Origin: Thermoanaerobaculum sp.
GTDB lineage: Bacteria; Acidobacteriota; Thermoanaerobaculia; Multivoradales; UBA5704
Length of the DNA: 43,123 bases
NCBI GenBank assembly: GCA_021154885.1
Contig: JAJKHS010000047.1
Location: 1 to 43,123, forward strand
Direction of reading: 5' to 3'
Position 1 is the stretch's first letter. Every line of letters begins with the position of its first letter. Below, piece by piece: positions 42,876 through 43,123 of the stretch. The position numbers were made by a program, and so were the translations under genes. The notes under the pieces are model-generated. The model had not been told where the DNA came from. It was given only the letters and a program-made list of their open reading frames with translations, and did not search any database.

Positions 42876-43030
42876 CTGCCGTCGCCCCAGGTTTTTGTCC
42901 CGAAGGGACAGTGGCATGTAGCCCGGGGCTGGCGCTTTTTGCCAGCCCCGGGTAAACACCCAACAAAACCCATCAAGCCCCAAAGGGGCGACGGCAGCTC
43001 ATCGGTTGCACCAAACTGCCGTCGCCCCTT
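42876..43030. repeat. Palindromic interspersed repeat, right edge
   Basis: One long arm with CATGTAGCCCGGGGCTGGCG, a TTTTT loop and GCCAGCCCCGGGTAAACACC, flanked by CTGCCGTCGCCCC and GGGGCGACGGCAG. It is clearly the same family as 1-219, with one arm shortened. The last 93 bases (43031-43123) show nothing recognisable. Confidence 0.8.
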
Positions 43031-43123
43031 GTATTCTACCCTCCGTAGGAAGTAGTGGCTGCCAGCGACAACCGTCGCTGTGGCGGCTGGGGAGCTGAGG
43101 CAAGCGCCGGAGGGGGAGGAGGC

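Overview
The window is GC-rich, densely coding DNA from one bacterial chromosome. FAAL-type lipid ligases, DUF885 and D-aminoacylase-like secreted hydrolases, Reg_prop/Y_Y_Y histidine kinase parts, RtcB plus archease, a PGM1-like ATP-grasp gene and many large G+C palindromic repeats together suggest Acidobacteriota (a Thermoanaerobaculia-like lineage) or a neighbouring phylum. This placement is inferred from gene style only. There is no rRNA or other marker gene, and I saw no tRNA.

Left end (1-1303): no convincing gene. It holds a 220-bp palindromic repeat, three diverged copies of a ~110-bp element in both orientations (two of them sharing a perfect 28-bp inverted repeat), and a 14-unit, 21-bp hairpin-forming tandem array just upstream of the first gene.

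Defence island (1304-11071): a CHAT-protease/SAVED fusion gene, a short spacer with a terminator-like repeat, then a complete type III-B effector operon in the order cmr1-cmr2(cas10)-cmr3-cmr4-cmr5-cmr6, ending in a translationally coupled TIR-SAVED gene. Cas10 keeps the GGDD cyclase motif and the zinc-ribbon cysteines but has no N-terminal HD nuclease. Two SAVED effectors with different output domains (a protease and an NADase-type TIR) therefore bracket one signalling complex. No cas6, cas1/cas2, CRISPR array or recognisable ring nuclease is in the window, so crRNA must come from elsewhere.

Middle (11072-32100): a repeat block; a secreted CocE/NonD-type S15 hydrolase; a convergent ACP-FAAL-acyltransferase fusion with an upstream cytochrome c; a PRC-MgtE_N-CBS protein overlapping an atypical Nramp-family transporter; rtcB, archease and a DUF885 protein in one run; pcm; an SDR; a radical SAM/SPASM protein; a YdeI-like protein; an HD phosphohydrolase; a D-aminoacylase-like protein lacking the usual metal motif; and a two-gene unit of a class I glutamine amidotransferase plus a PGM1-like ATP-grasp ligase.

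Right part (32101-43123): an IS200-like/RAYT Y1 transposase next to a ~270-bp composite palindrome and a remnant of a second ATP-grasp 3' end; a three-Cys-motif protein with its partner TcmP; a LuxR-type response regulator, a small six-cysteine secreted peptide and a histidine kinase in one operon; a benzoate-CoA-ligase-like enzyme; a VapBC module; a GNAT acetyltransferase; a second PIN module; a phytoene-desaturase-like oxidoreductase; and at the right edge the same palindromic repeat family that opens the window.
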